Shown here in pieces: positions 1 through 7,979 of a stretch of DNA of 16,116 nucleotides (positions within the stretch are counted from its first letter, which is position 1; each line of letters starts with the position of its first letter). The notes beneath the pieces are model-generated. The model ran no database searches and was not told the origin of the DNA. It was given only the letters and a program-made list of their open reading frames with translations. The DNA is taken from positions 1 to 16,116 of the forward strand of contig JBFXKJ010000063.1 in NCBI GenBank assembly GCA_050173895.1. Reading direction: 5' to 3'. A program made the position numbers and the translations under genes. This stretch comes from JBCFBK01 sp050173895 (GTDB lineage Bacteria > Bacteroidota > Bacteroidia > Bacteroidales > Prolixibacteraceae).

Positions 1-456
1 AATGAGATTTTCAATTACGCAAAAAGAAACATGATGAGTCTGTCGACCATCAGTGGCCTTGGTGTGGAAAATGTAGGGCGCGACTTTTATGAAAACAGGT
101 GGAAAGAAAATGCGCCCTCCACAACCTACCCGCGGGCAGTTCGCTCTGATGTTAGCGGTAATACCAGGCCTTCTGATGCTTTTATCGAAGACGGATCTTA
201 CCTGCGGCTGAAAAACTTACAGATCGGCTATTCACTTCCGCAGCCGGTCATCACACGGTTATCGCTCACTAAGGTACGGCTTTTTGTAAGCGCTCAAAAT
301 CTGCTCACCGTCACGAACTATTCGGGACTGGATCCCGAGATGGGTGAAAGCGTAAGCTCTTCGGGTGTAGGAGGCGGAATTACGGCTTTCGGACTGGACG
401 TCGGCACCTATCCTTCTTCCAGATTCTATAGTGTTGGATTAAACGTACAGTTCTAA
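1..456 (+). CDS. SusC/RagA-type TonB-linked outer-membrane receptor, C-terminal end (partial)
   Basis: This is the last ~151 residues of a SusC-like receptor whose start lies before the window. Frame 1 is open from the first base, so the ATG at 31 is internal. Seen: the motif DAFIEDGSYLRLKNLQIGYS, then VRLFVSAQNLLTVTNYSGLDPE, and a C-terminus ending in aromatic F (SVGLNVQF). These are typical of the last beta-strands of SusC barrels and their outer-membrane targeting end. SusC proteins import oligosaccharides across the outer membrane using TonB energy, with SusD as a lid. The susD gene follows 18 bp downstream, which confirms the pairing. The substrate cannot be read from this fragment. Confidence 0.93.
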   Translation, partial: NEIFNYAKRNMMSLSTISGLGVENVGRDFYENRWKENAPSTTYPRAVRSDVSGNTRPSDAFIEDGSYLRLKNLQIGYSLPQPVITRLSLTKVRLFVSAQNLLTVTNYSGLDPEMGESVSSSGVGGGITAFGLDVGTYPSSRFYSVGLNVQF

Positions 457-474
457 CGATAAAAAATATATGCA

Positions 475-2040
475 ATGAAAATATTTAAAAACACAGGATG
501 GCTCTTGCTGATATACCTGTTCATTCTTCCCATTGGCTGTTCAGACGATTTTCTCGAACAAAAAAATACTTCAGGGATTAGCGAGTATACGCTTTTTAAG
601 TCTCCGGCCGATGGTATCGCAATCGTCACCGGCATTTACAACACCTTCCACAACATCGATTATATGTTGAAAGGGATCTGGTTTACGGCCAATTTCCTGA
701 GCCAGGACTTTAAGAATTACGGAGCCGATTCGTTCTTTGCTACATATGAGATTCCAACCAGCTTTAATCCGCTTAATGTTTTCTGGTCGAGAAATTATGC
801 TGGAATTGCAAAAGCTAATTCAGCATTGGTGATTCTAGAAAAAATGAGAGCAGATAATGTTCTCTCAGAAGAACAGGCAAACCAATTGCTTGGTGAAGTC
901 TATTTTCTGAGAGGTCTTTTTTATTATTATCTGGCTGTCGATTTCGGTGGAGTACCTATTGAACTTGAGGTAGTTAAAGACGATGGCCGTCATCCTAGAA
1001 ACACTCAAGATGAAGTTTTCAACATAGTTGCATCGGATATGCAAAAGGCATCCGAATTATTAAAGTGGAAATCTGATTTAGCTGCAAGCGATATGGGAAG
1101 AGCAACAAAAGATGCAGCACTTGCTTATTTGGGTGATGCTCAGATGTGGTTGAAAAAATATGCGGAGGCTGTAATAACTTTTGATAAACTTAACGGTAAA
1201 TATCAGTTGGAGGAAAACTTTATCAATATCCATGAGATTACCAACAAGCACGGTAAAGAATCCATTTTTGAAGTGCAGTTCAGAGCTTATGGTAATATGT
1301 CGTGGGGTGCCTGGAATGTAAACAACCATTGGATTGCAACTTTCGGAATGCCGGAAGAAATTTCTGGATTTGGCTATGCTTATGCTGATAAGAAGCTCTA
1401 TGATTCATTTCAAGTAGGTGATACAAGAAAGCTCGCAACAGTAATAGGCCCCGGCGATGAACACCCAAGTCCTTCCATTCAGATTTCCCTATATCCAAAA
1501 GTTATTCAGAATCATACACAAAACGGAGTTACAACCAATACGCTTGGTACGGTTGAAAATCCCTGGATGGGATCCGATAAGGGACGGTCAGGATATTATG
1601 GGACTAAGTTCTGGAGAAACCCCGAATTATGCGGAACGAAGGGTTTATCTTACTTCCTTAGTCCCGATAATATTATGATGATGCGTTATGCGCAGGTATT
1701 GCTGAGTAAGGCTGAAGCAATGCATCGCTCCGGAAATTCCCAGGGAGCATTGAGTATTGTTCAGCAAATACGGGACCGTGGTTTTGGAAAGCTTGTGAAT
1801 CCGGAGGTCACCGTTCCGGCGCCCGTTGAAACCGACGTCATGAAAATTATCTTGGACGAATACCGGCATGAATTGTCAGGAGAGATTTCACTTTGGTTTG
1901 TCCTGAGAAGATCGGGGGAGCATTTGCAGTATGTTGAGGAAAAATACAACATCACGATTCCTTCGGGGAAAGACCTGATGCCGATTCCTCAGATTCAGAT
2001 CGGAATCAATCAGGCATTAAAGCAAAATCCAGGATATTAG
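475..2040 (+). CDS. SusD/RagB family nutrient-binding outer-membrane lipoprotein
   Basis: This is a surface glycan-binding lipoprotein that partners the SusC receptor ending 18 bp upstream. At 521 aa it has the usual family length. Seen: an N-terminal hydrophobic segment ending at C22 (LPIGC). C22 is followed by S-D-D, an acidic +2 to +4 stretch like the Bacteroidota lipoprotein-export signal that sends lipoproteins to the cell surface. TPR-like helices lie at about residues 205-240 (DAALAYLGDAQMWLKKYAEA). The family ending is present: MMMRYAQVLLSKAEA, then EYRHELSGEISLWFVLRR and a terminal QNPGY. The canonical ER...E..R motif is slightly altered. The stretch 780-1560 is clearly more AT-rich than both ends of the gene by hand count. 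The ligand is inferred only from the neighbouring GH9 and GH95 genes. Confidence 0.95.
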   Translation: MKIFKNTGWLLLIYLFILPIGCSDDFLEQKNTSGISEYTLFKSPADGIAIVTGIYNTFHNIDYMLKGIWFTANFLSQDFKNYGADSFFATYEIPTSFNPLNVFWSRNYAGIAKANSALVILEKMRADNVLSEEQANQLLGEVYFLRGLFYYYLAVDFGGVPIELEVVKDDGRHPRNTQDEVFNIVASDMQKASELLKWKSDLAASDMGRATKDAALAYLGDAQMWLKKYAEAVITFDKLNGKYQLEENFINIHEITNKHGKESIFEVQFRAYGNMSWGAWNVNNHWIATFGMPEEISGFGYAYADKKLYDSFQVGDTRKLATVIGPGDEHPSPSIQISLYPKVIQNHTQNGVTTNTLGTVENPWMGSDKGRSGYYGTKFWRNPELCGTKGLSYFLSPDNIMMMRYAQVLLSKAEAMHRSGNSQGALSIVQQIRDRGFGKLVNPEVTVPAPVETDVMKIILDEYRHELSGEISLWFVLRRSGEHLQYVEEKYNITIPSGKDLMPIPQIQIGINQALKQNPGY

Positions 2041-2054
2041 AATAAGAGGAAATC

Positions 2055-2094
2055 AGGGAGTTCTGTTGCATAGTTTGCAGGGCTCCCTTTTTTT
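2055..2094 (+). terminator. Intrinsic terminator or attenuator between susD and the GH9 gene
   Basis: AGGGAG (2055-2060) pairs perfectly with CTCCCT (2083-2088), and an inner CTG/CAG pair shortens the ~22-nt loop. The stem runs straight into seven T residues (2088-2094). It lies 15 bp after the susD stop, and the GH9 ATG is only 10 bp beyond the T-run. There is therefore no room for a promoter between hairpin and GH9 gene. Partial termination would give more SusCD than GH9 mRNA. Confidence 0.7.
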
Positions 2095-2103
2095 AATTAA
2101 TGA

Positions 2104-4575
2104 ATGAAGAAGGACATGCGCATCATAAAGACAGGAATCATTGGTCTGGCGGTTGCTTACTGCGTTCACGCAAATGCACAGCAGTTTAAGTTAAATTCTT
2201 CCGGCTACTTCCGGAATCAGGGAGTCAATGTGATGGCTTTTGACGACATTTACCCTGAGGGCCATCAGGGCGGACTTGGGATCATCATGCACGGACACCG
2301 GGTGGCAGCTAATGGTGATATACGTCTGGAGGCAACTCCGGGACAATGGCAACCCGTCCCCGTTCAACGCGAACGCAAGCTGGACCTGCAGGATAATTCC
2401 ATTTCAGTTTCACTCAGTTATCCGGATACTTCGCGGCACTTGAGAGGAGTTAATCCGATGATCTACCCAGACCTGCAATTCGACTACATTGTAAAGGTGA
2501 AGGGTGAGGGGGATTCCCTGATCGTGACAGTCGACCTTGATCAAGCTTTACCGACCGGCTTCATAGGGAAGGTTGGCTTTAATCTTGAACTTTACCCTGG
2601 AGATCTGTTTGGAAGGCCCTGGATCATGGATCAACAGGCGGGAATCTTTCCCCGACAGCCAAACGGACCCACCTTAACGGTAAAAGAAGAAGGGAAAGAT
2701 AAATTCCATCCTCTTCTGGCTGACGAAATCATTGCCGCTCCTTACGCCGCAGGGGATCAATTTGTCATGCTACCGAACGATCCCTGTCGCAAGCTGACGG
2801 TCCGTTCGGAGGGTGCTGAACTGAGACTTTATGATGGTCGTCTAAATCACAATAACGGTTGGTTTGTTTTACGCAGCGAAATACCCGCCGGAAAAACGAA
2901 GGAGGCAATAAAATGGATCATTACTCCTCATGTAATAGCCGGCTGGATTTATTCGCCGGTCATTCAGACATCTCAGCTTGGTTATCATCCGGCTCAGCCA
3001 AAACAGGCGATAATTGAGTTGGATGTAGAAGATGACCGGCGACTTGATGCAAAACTGATTCAGATCACTCCCGCAGGAGAAAAGCTCATCCGGTCAGTTC
3101 AACCAAGCGAGTGGGGAAAGTTTTTGCGATATAATTACCTGATCTTCGATTTTTCAGCTATCCGGGATGAAGGATTATACCAGGTTTGTTATGGAAATTC
3201 AGTCTCTTCCATTTTCCGGATCGCTTCCGATGTATACGACCGGGGTGCCTGGCAACCGGTGCTCGAATATTTTCTTCCCATCCAGATGTGCCACATGCGC
3301 GTAAATGAAAAGTACCGGGTCTGGCACGACATCTGTCATTTAGATGATGCACGAATGGCGCCTGTTGACCAAAATCATTTTGACGGGTATAGCCAGGGGC
3401 CTTCGACACTCACGAAGTACAAATCGGGAGAGATTGTTCCCGGACTTAATTCCGGTGGCTGGCATGATGCGGGCGACTATGACCTGCGCATTGAATCGCA
3501 AAGCGGGGAAGCGTATATTTTAGCTCTGGCTTACGAGGCTTTTAAAGTCGACTATGACGAAACAGACATCAATCAAGATGCCCGGATTGTTGAAATACAC
3601 CAACCCGACGGGAAACCTGACTTACTCCAGCAGGTGGAAAACGGAGCACTTACTGTTGTAGGAGGATATCTTTCGCTAGGACGTTTGTACCGTGGTATAA
3701 TTTGCAATGATCTCAGACAGTACGTTTTACTGGGCGATGGAAGTGCCATGACCAACCAGATTATAGGGGATGACGATGACCGCTGGGTCTTTACAGAAGA
3801 TAATCCGGCGCGCGAGCTTACTACTGCAGCACATTTGGCTGCAGTTTCAAGAGTATTGAAAGGGTTTAACGATACGCTGGGTATTCAGGCGCTCGAAATT
3901 GCCCGCACATTGTTTGAAAAGACGTCAGATGAGGGTAGGGCTCAGGCTGCAAAAATCCATGCTGCCACCGAACTGTATCTGACTACCGGAGAAAGAACGT
4001 ATCGGGATTACCTTATTGCACAGACCGAATTTATTAAAAAAAATATCGGTCAGGTTGCCTGGTTTCTTGGACGTGCAGATGCAGCTATGAAAAATCAATT
4101 CTTTTCCGGTGCTGTTCGTGAAGCTTTACAGGAATATAAAAAGGAATTGAACAGGCAGAGCCTGGAAACGCCATACGGCATTCCTTACCGTCCGCATATC
4201 TGGGGTGCGGGATGGAATATACAGTCGTTTGGTTTCAAACATTATTTTCTTGTAAAAGCCTGGCCCGATTTGTTTCAACCCGACGTAATTTACCAAGCAT
4301 TGGATTTCATATTGGGATGCCATCCGGGCGTCAATACCGCATCTTTTGCGTCAGGCGTAGGTGCTAAATCAATTACAATTGCATATGGCACCAATCGGGC
4401 TGATTGGTCCTATATTCCGGGAGGGGTGGTTTCCGGCACGGCCCTGATACGGCCTGACTTTCCGGAGTTATTGGAATTTCCTTTCCTGTGGCAGCAAACA
4501 GAATACGTTATGGGTGGAGGTTCTTCTCATTATCTGTTTCTTGTGCTGGCTGCGCAACAGCTTCTGCAAAAATGA
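2104..4575 (+). CDS. Glycoside hydrolase family 9-type endoglucanase-like protein with Ig-like N-terminal module
   Basis: This is probably an exported endo-acting beta-glucanase of GH9, an inverting family. Seen: a signal peptide at about 1-25 (MRIIKTG... to ANAQQ; M5 is an alternative start), then ~260 residues that I do not recognise. A cellulase N-terminal Ig-like domain starts near residue 287 (QTSQLGYHPAQPKQAIIEL). An (alpha/alpha)6 catalytic domain runs from about 385 to the end. The GH9 signature GGWHDAGDYD supplies D455 and D458 as nucleophile-activating/base residues. E800 in QQTEYVMGGGSSHY matches the C-terminal catalytic acid, and GCHPGVNTASFASGVG and IPGGVVSG match the conserved C-terminal loops. 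At 823 aa it is long for the family because of the extra N-terminal region. It follows susD, so it is the backbone-cutting enzyme of this locus. Family assignment is firm; the substrate (glucan, xyloglucan, other) is open. Confidence 0.88.
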   Translation: MKKDMRIIKTGIIGLAVAYCVHANAQQFKLNSSGYFRNQGVNVMAFDDIYPEGHQGGLGIIMHGHRVAANGDIRLEATPGQWQPVPVQRERKLDLQDNSISVSLSYPDTSRHLRGVNPMIYPDLQFDYIVKVKGEGDSLIVTVDLDQALPTGFIGKVGFNLELYPGDLFGRPWIMDQQAGIFPRQPNGPTLTVKEEGKDKFHPLLADEIIAAPYAAGDQFVMLPNDPCRKLTVRSEGAELRLYDGRLNHNNGWFVLRSEIPAGKTKEAIKWIITPHVIAGWIYSPVIQTSQLGYHPAQPKQAIIELDVEDDRRLDAKLIQITPAGEKLIRSVQPSEWGKFLRYNYLIFDFSAIRDEGLYQVCYGNSVSSIFRIASDVYDRGAWQPVLEYFLPIQMCHMRVNEKYRVWHDICHLDDARMAPVDQNHFDGYSQGPSTLTKYKSGEIVPGLNSGGWHDAGDYDLRIESQSGEAYILALAYEAFKVDYDETDINQDARIVEIHQPDGKPDLLQQVENGALTVVGGYLSLGRLYRGIICNDLRQYVLLGDGSAMTNQIIGDDDDRWVFTEDNPARELTTAAHLAAVSRVLKGFNDTLGIQALEIARTLFEKTSDEGRAQAAKIHAATELYLTTGERTYRDYLIAQTEFIKKNIGQVAWFLGRADAAMKNQFFSGAVREALQEYKKELNRQSLETPYGIPYRPHIWGAGWNIQSFGFKHYFLVKAWPDLFQPDVIYQALDFILGCHPGVNTASFASGVGAKSITIAYGTNRADWSYIPGGVVSGTALIRPDFPELLEFPFLWQQTEYVMGGGSSHYLFLVLAAQQLLQK

Positions 4576-4818
4576 TTCCTGATAAAAGCGTGTGTTTGCT
4601 TGTCTGAACTAAAATTAGGGGTATCACTTAACCATTTGGTAATCTGAGAAAGTTGCTTGCCATCCGCAAAGGCAAGTTGCTTCCTTCTCAAATCTCTGCG
4701 ATGTTATGGTGACCGAATCCTGCATTTCGTTTTACGGATTTCCGCTACGCTTCAATTCGCTTCGCTCCAATTCTCATGCTGCCAAAATTATTATCATCAA
4801 CTCGGGCGTTGCAATAGA
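4576..4818. other. Intergenic spacer with short repeats, no gene seen
   Basis: I find no convincing gene here; the short plus-strand open frame at 4657-4854 is low-complexity and matches nothing I know. Two small structures are visible. CTTGCC (4656-4661) and GGCAAG (4671-4676) form a weak hairpin flanked by two copies of AAGTTGCTT. A tandem imperfect 15-mer occurs at 4743-4757 and 4758-4772, with 13 of 15 positions identical. No clear terminator follows the GH9 gene. Confidence 0.5.
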
Positions 4819-5307
4819 TTAAGATCCACTGTTTGCGGTCGTTATGTATTTTAAGTAATTGGCAGGAGTAACTACTTCAAACTTATGGTTGGGATAAGCG
4901 ACAGAAAAAGAGGCTGGTAGCTTACTCTTTCTGCGTTCATTCCATTTCAGTTCAAAGGCATAAAGCACACCGTCACGTTCTTCCAAATAGTCAATCTCCT
5001 GCTGGGAATGAGTTCTCCAAAAATAGGCGTTGGGATAGATACCATGATAATCATTATACTTTTTGCGCTCACTGATGAAGAAGTTCTCCCATAATGCACC
5101 ACTGTCATTCCGAAGGGTTAGCGGTGCATAGTTGCTAATGACTGCATTCCGGATACCATTATCGTAAAAGTATATTTTTCTGCTTTTCTTCAGCTCATTA
5201 CGCATATTCCGGCTGAAAGAGTTCAATCTAAAGACAACAAGGACTTTTTCAAGCAGATCAAGATAACGTTCTACCGTTTCTTTGTCGATTCCCACAATTT
5301 GCCCCAT
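4819..5307 (-). pseudogene. Truncated AAA ATPase-DUF4143 protein, C-terminal part only
   Basis: The 162 residues match the C-terminal half of the widespread Bacteroidota ATP-binding DUF4143 proteins, which are normally ~380-400 aa. Seen: a winged-helix-like start (MGQIVGIDKETVERYLDLLEK), then SRKIYFYDNGIRNAVI, and a nuclease-like region with EID (residues 104-106) and ELKW (E119, K121). The N-terminal P-loop ATPase domain, including the GARQVGKT-type Walker A, is absent. In frame upstream there are only 15 more codons, without an ATG, before a stop at 5353-5355. The gene is therefore a 5'-deleted remnant, though a short protein could still be made from the ATG at 5305-5307. It is convergent with the GH9 gene and interrupts the glycan locus. 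The role of full-length relatives is poorly known. Confidence 0.8.
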
Positions 5308-5314
5308 AAAAGAA

Positions 5315-5364
5315 TTTCGTTTATATACGAAAATTTTGGAGTATTTTTTCGGTTATAAACGAGA
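5315..5364 (-). promoter_or_regulatory. Two operator-like dyads upstream of the DUF4143 remnant
   Basis: TTTCGT-TTATAT-ACGAAA (5315-5332) is a 6-bp-arm inverted repeat, and TTTCGG-TTATAA-ACGAGA (5347-5364) is a second, less perfect copy exactly 32 bp away. Both are followed by an (A)AATTTT tract, so the whole ~23-bp unit is a direct repeat with few mismatches. The position just 5' of the DUF4143 start suggests a promoter/operator retained when the N-terminal coding part was lost. This is inference from symmetry and place. Confidence 0.45.
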
Positions 5365-5699
5365 ATTTTCACATAACTAACGGCTGTTCACCGTTTTATG
5401 AGGAAACCTTTGTACGTCTCACCTTTCAGCTTTTTGTCAGGCTCCAAAGAAAGTGTTTGCCGCTCAGTGGAAACAGTTGGAGATTCCGGCAAAGAGTATA
5501 TTCGTTATGTAGAGGTTACCTTCACCGCCCGGGATGCAAGTTCAATTAATTAGTTTGACTGTTACGAATTTTGAAGCGGCTGTTGTGGAGACTTCAGGGT
5601 GAAGTCCCTGCCTTCACCTTCATTTTTCAAACTGAAAGCTGTTCCGGGCAAGGATTTTCATCCGGAAATACTACTTTTAACAAACCTTAAACTATCGAC
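5365..5699. other. Spacer before the GH95 gene, with a possible gene remnant and competing hairpins
   Basis: No complete gene is visible. A 51-codon frame at 5398-5553 (plus) ends with a protein-like stretch, GKEYIRYVEVTFTARDASS. It resembles the tail of a beta-sandwich enzyme but I cannot identify it. A neighbouring frame over 5424-5509 also reads protein-like (APKKVFAAQWKQLEIPAKS), which would fit a frameshifted remnant. Further down, 5591-5618 contains mutually exclusive hairpins (separate entry). The GH95 start follows at 5700. Confidence 0.35.
5591..5628 (+). promoter_or_regulatory. Overlapping alternative hairpins 5' of the GH95 gene
   Basis: Three perfect inverted repeats overlap. ACTTCA-GGG-TGAAGT lies at 5591-5605, CAGGG-N6-CCCTG at 5595-5610, and GGTGAAG-N7-CTTCACC at 5598-5618. 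The last is followed by TTCATTTTT (5619-5627), a terminator-like tail. The first and third cannot form together, the logic of an attenuator. The GH95 start codon is ~75 bp downstream. No leader peptide or ligand-binding core is evident. Confidence 0.35.
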
Positions 5700-7886
5700 A
5701 TGAGCTTCACAAACCTTTACAGCCGCAGGATCCTTCGCCTTAGCTTGGTTTCGGTCGTTTCTTTTGCCTTTGTATTATCTACTGGTTTCAGCACGGCAAA
5801 TGCAACCGGTCACTCATTAAAGCTATGGTACGATAAGCCTGCGCTTGACTGGATGACTGAAGCATTGCCAATCGGGAACGGACGCCTTGGCGGAATGATT
5901 TGGGGTGGAATTGAAAAGGAACATATTCAGTTTAATGAAATAAGCCTTTGGACGGGAGACGAAACAAATACCGGGGCTTACCAGGCATTTGGCGATGTTT
6001 ATATCGATTTTGAGCAGGCACCGGATGTTGCGCAGTACAAGCGGGAGCTGAATATTGAAAATGCTGTCCATTCCACTACCTATGCTGCAAATGGAGTAAA
6101 GTATAAAAGGGAGTACTTTTCGGGCGCCAAAGACCAGGTGATGGTGATGAGGATAGAAGCAGATAAAAAAGCTTCATGCAGCGGCACGGTCAGCATGACT
6201 GATATGCATGGTGCCGACATAAAAGTAATTGGTAATCAATTTCTGGTTAAGGGTGCACTCGACAATGGACTGCAATACGGAGCGGGCATCCTGGTGTTAA
6301 GCGAAGGGGGAGTGGTGAAAAAGCTAAACAATACCATTGTTTTTGAGAAGGCCGATAATGTGACGATCCTGCTGGCTGCCGGAACCAATTATCTTCCTGA
6401 TTACAGCAAAGGATGGAGAGGAGAGAATCCAAACCCGCTCATTGAAAAGCAATTGAAAGATGCATCGCTTTTTTCGTACAATGAACTGTTGAAGCGTCAT
6501 GTTGATGATTATCAGCGTTTGTTTAAACGGGTGTCATTAAATGTTGGTAAAACGCCCCCGGCTGTTAGTCAGTTGCCAACCGACAGGAGGTTGGTCGCGT
6601 ACATGAAAGGGGGAGTTGATCCTGATCTGGAGGAATTGTTTTTTCAGTTTGGAAGGTATCTTTTAATCAGCAGTTCACGTCCGGGGAGTCTGCCGGCAAA
6701 CCTGCAGGGGATCTGGAATAATTCAAATAACCCGCCATGGAGAAGTGACTATCATTCAAATATCAATGTCCAGATGAACTACTGGCCTGCCGAAGTTGCG
6801 AATCTGAGCGAATGCCACATCCCTTTCCTCGAATTCATCAACAATCAGCGTGAAGTCAGAAAAAAAGCCACACAGGAGTTTTATAAGTCAAAAAAAGGAT
6901 GGACCGTCCAGACGGAGAACAATATTTTCGGGGCCGGCAGTTTTGTATGGAATCCACCTGCAAGCGCATGGTATTGCCAGCACTTGTGGGAACATTATGC
7001 TTTTACAAATGACAAAATATACCTCAGGGAATTTGCTTATCCGGTGTTAAAAGAAATTTGTGAGTTCTGGGAAGAACGGCTGATTACCGGTCCAAACGGT
7101 GCTTTGGTTACGCCCGATGGCTGGTCGCCCGAACATGGTCCTAACGAGCCGGGCGTCACCTACGACCAGGAGATTATCTGGGACTTGTTCACCAATTATA
7201 TCGAAGCTTCCGAAATTTTTGATCTTGATCCGGATTACAGAAAAACAGTGATTGCTTTAAAGGAAAAGCTGCTTAAACCGCAGGTCGGCAAATGGGGGCA
7301 GTTAATGGAGTGGAGCATCGACCGGGACGATCCTGCCGACCAGCACCGCCACATTTCGCATTTGTTTGCTTTGCATCCCGGGCGCCAGATCTCAATAAAC
7401 AAAACGTCCGAATTGGCCGAAGCTGCAAAGAAAACGCTGATAGCGCGCGGCGATCAAAGCACCGGATGGGCGATGGCCTGGAGGATTAATTTTTGGGCCC
7501 GCCTGTGCGATGGAAATCATGCCTATAAGTTATTGCGGAACCTGATGACAGTTGTGGGTAATACAAACACTGACTATGCGAAGGGCGGGGGAATTTACGC
7601 CAACTTGTTCGATGCCCATCCGCCGTTCCAGATCGACGGCAATTTTGGTGCAACTGCCGGAATTGCTGAAATGTTAATCCAATCGCATGCCGGCGAAGTG
7701 GTTTTGTTGCCTGCTTTGCCCGATGCCTGGGCTACCGGCTCAGTGAAAGGATTAAGAGCCAGAGGCGGCTATGTGGTCGATATGGCATGGAAGAACGGCA
7801 AAGTGGTCAGTTACCGGATTCAATCTGAAAACAAAGGGTTTGTAAATGTCCGCGTAAATGGTGAAGTTAAAAGGGTCAGGGTGTAA
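5700..7886 (+). CDS. Glycoside hydrolase family 95 alpha-L-fucosidase (or alpha-L-galactosidase)
   Basis: This is an exported inverting exo-enzyme that removes terminal alpha-1,2-L-fucose, or L-galactose in some members. Seen: a signal peptide with likely cleavage after STANA (about residue 36). The N-terminal beta-sandwich opens with the family motif ALPIGNGRLGGMIWGG and continues with QFNEISLWTGD. The (alpha/alpha)6 catalytic domain shows N354 and N356 in HSNINVQMNYWPAE, general acid E478 in GWSPEHGPNE, and D646 in FQIDGNFGATAGIAEM. These correspond to the Asn/Asn/Glu/Asp set known from Bifidobacterium AfcA. At 728 aa it is near the lower end of family length but has no gap in the core. The gene lies in the PUL orientation after the GH9 gene, separated by ~1.1 kb of debris. 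Fucose versus L-galactose specificity cannot be read with confidence. Confidence 0.93.
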   Translation: MSFTNLYSRRILRLSLVSVVSFAFVLSTGFSTANATGHSLKLWYDKPALDWMTEALPIGNGRLGGMIWGGIEKEHIQFNEISLWTGDETNTGAYQAFGDVYIDFEQAPDVAQYKRELNIENAVHSTTYAANGVKYKREYFSGAKDQVMVMRIEADKKASCSGTVSMTDMHGADIKVIGNQFLVKGALDNGLQYGAGILVLSEGGVVKKLNNTIVFEKADNVTILLAAGTNYLPDYSKGWRGENPNPLIEKQLKDASLFSYNELLKRHVDDYQRLFKRVSLNVGKTPPAVSQLPTDRRLVAYMKGGVDPDLEELFFQFGRYLLISSSRPGSLPANLQGIWNNSNNPPWRSDYHSNINVQMNYWPAEVANLSECHIPFLEFINNQREVRKKATQEFYKSKKGWTVQTENNIFGAGSFVWNPPASAWYCQHLWEHYAFTNDKIYLREFAYPVLKEICEFWEERLITGPNGALVTPDGWSPEHGPNEPGVTYDQEIIWDLFTNYIEASEIFDLDPDYRKTVIALKEKLLKPQVGKWGQLMEWSIDRDDPADQHRHISHLFALHPGRQISINKTSELAEAAKKTLIARGDQSTGWAMAWRINFWARLCDGNHAYKLLRNLMTVVGNTNTDYAKGGGIYANLFDAHPPFQIDGNFGATAGIAEMLIQSHAGEVVLLPALPDAWATGSVKGLRARGGYVVDMAWKNGKVVSYRIQSENKGFVNVRVNGEVKRVRV

Positions 7887-7979
7887 AGTGAATAGTTTTC
7901 TTTTTTAAGTTTCTCGTTCTCCTGTAATGCCCGGATATTTTGGGTGTGGGTGAGGCATATCAAGACCGCTCAGAGGAAG

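Noticed and set aside
4657..4854. 65-codon plus-strand frame after the GH9 gene
   Set aside because: It runs across a tandem 15-mer repeat and into the DUF4143 remnant, and its composition and context do not support a gene.
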